Source: Prostheceraeus crozeri
Lineage: Eukaryota > Platyhelminthes > Polycladida > Euryleptidae
DNA length: 64,000 nucleotides
Direction of reading: 5' to 3'
Assembly: GCA_907163375.1 (NCBI GenBank)
Contig: CAJQUW010008964.1
Span: 896,501 to 960,500, forward strand
In this document: positions 63,991-64,000 of the stretch, one piece after another
Layout: each line of letters starts with the position of its first letter
Numbering within the stretch: position 1 is the stretch's first letter
The notes under the pieces: generated by a model
Told to the model about the DNA's origin: nothing
The model's database searches: none
The model's input: only the letters and a program-made list of their open reading frames with translations
Translations under genes and position numbers: made by a program

Positions 63991-64000
63991 TTTTATCGGG

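Noticed and set aside
1..64000. tRNA or rRNA genes
   Set aside because: No cloverleaf-like or rRNA-like sequence was noticed by eye; a covariance-model search would be needed to exclude short ones.

Overview
The window looks like nuclear DNA of an invertebrate animal, probably marine. The evidence is short spliced introns, TATA boxes and a dense mix of animal transposon remnants (mariner, hAT, PIF/Harbinger, Penelope-like, MITEs). The species cannot be fixed from the sequence. Two large virus-like Polinton/Maverick (adintovirus-like) elements fill most of the first 44 kb. Each carries a protein-primed type B DNA polymerase, an integrase, an adenovirus-type protease, a packaging ATPase, a double jelly-roll major capsid protein and penton-like genes.

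Element 1 (about 1-19424; left end outside the window) has ordinary base composition. Polymerase and transcription-type genes read rightward: the polymerase with two tiny 5' introns, a tandem pair of possible PC4-like genes, and a TATA-binding-protein-like gene. Virion genes and accessory genes read leftward: two penton-like genes, protease, capsid, pVI-like protein, integrase with chromodomain, ATPase, membrane protein, exonuclease-like and RING-like genes. The capsid gene (in-frame TAG), one penton gene and the integrase are broken, so this copy is decaying. Its polymerase has also lost an exonuclease residue and a conserved motif B glycine.

Element 2 (24748-44237, about 19.5 kb, about 480-bp inverted termini) is very AT-rich and only distantly related. 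It carries a parvovirus-type phospholipase A2 domain fused to its integrase, a fibre-like coiled-coil gene, and a polymerase split by two frameshifts. It is sprinkled with about 25 small double-hairpin palindromes. Many lie in frame inside proteins (13 in the polymerase alone), several supply the stop codon of a gene, and two lie in each terminal repeat. I consider this family of in-gene palindromes the most novel system in the window.

Between and after the elements (19425-24747 and 44238-64000) lies repeat-rich host DNA: two copies of one MITE, a pogo-like MITE, a mariner relic split by a foldback element, a Penelope-like GIY-YIG fragment, a hAT relic, and a PIF/Harbinger element with a TTA duplication. 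One likely terminal exon of a host coiled-coil gene is present. Large stretches show nothing recognisable.
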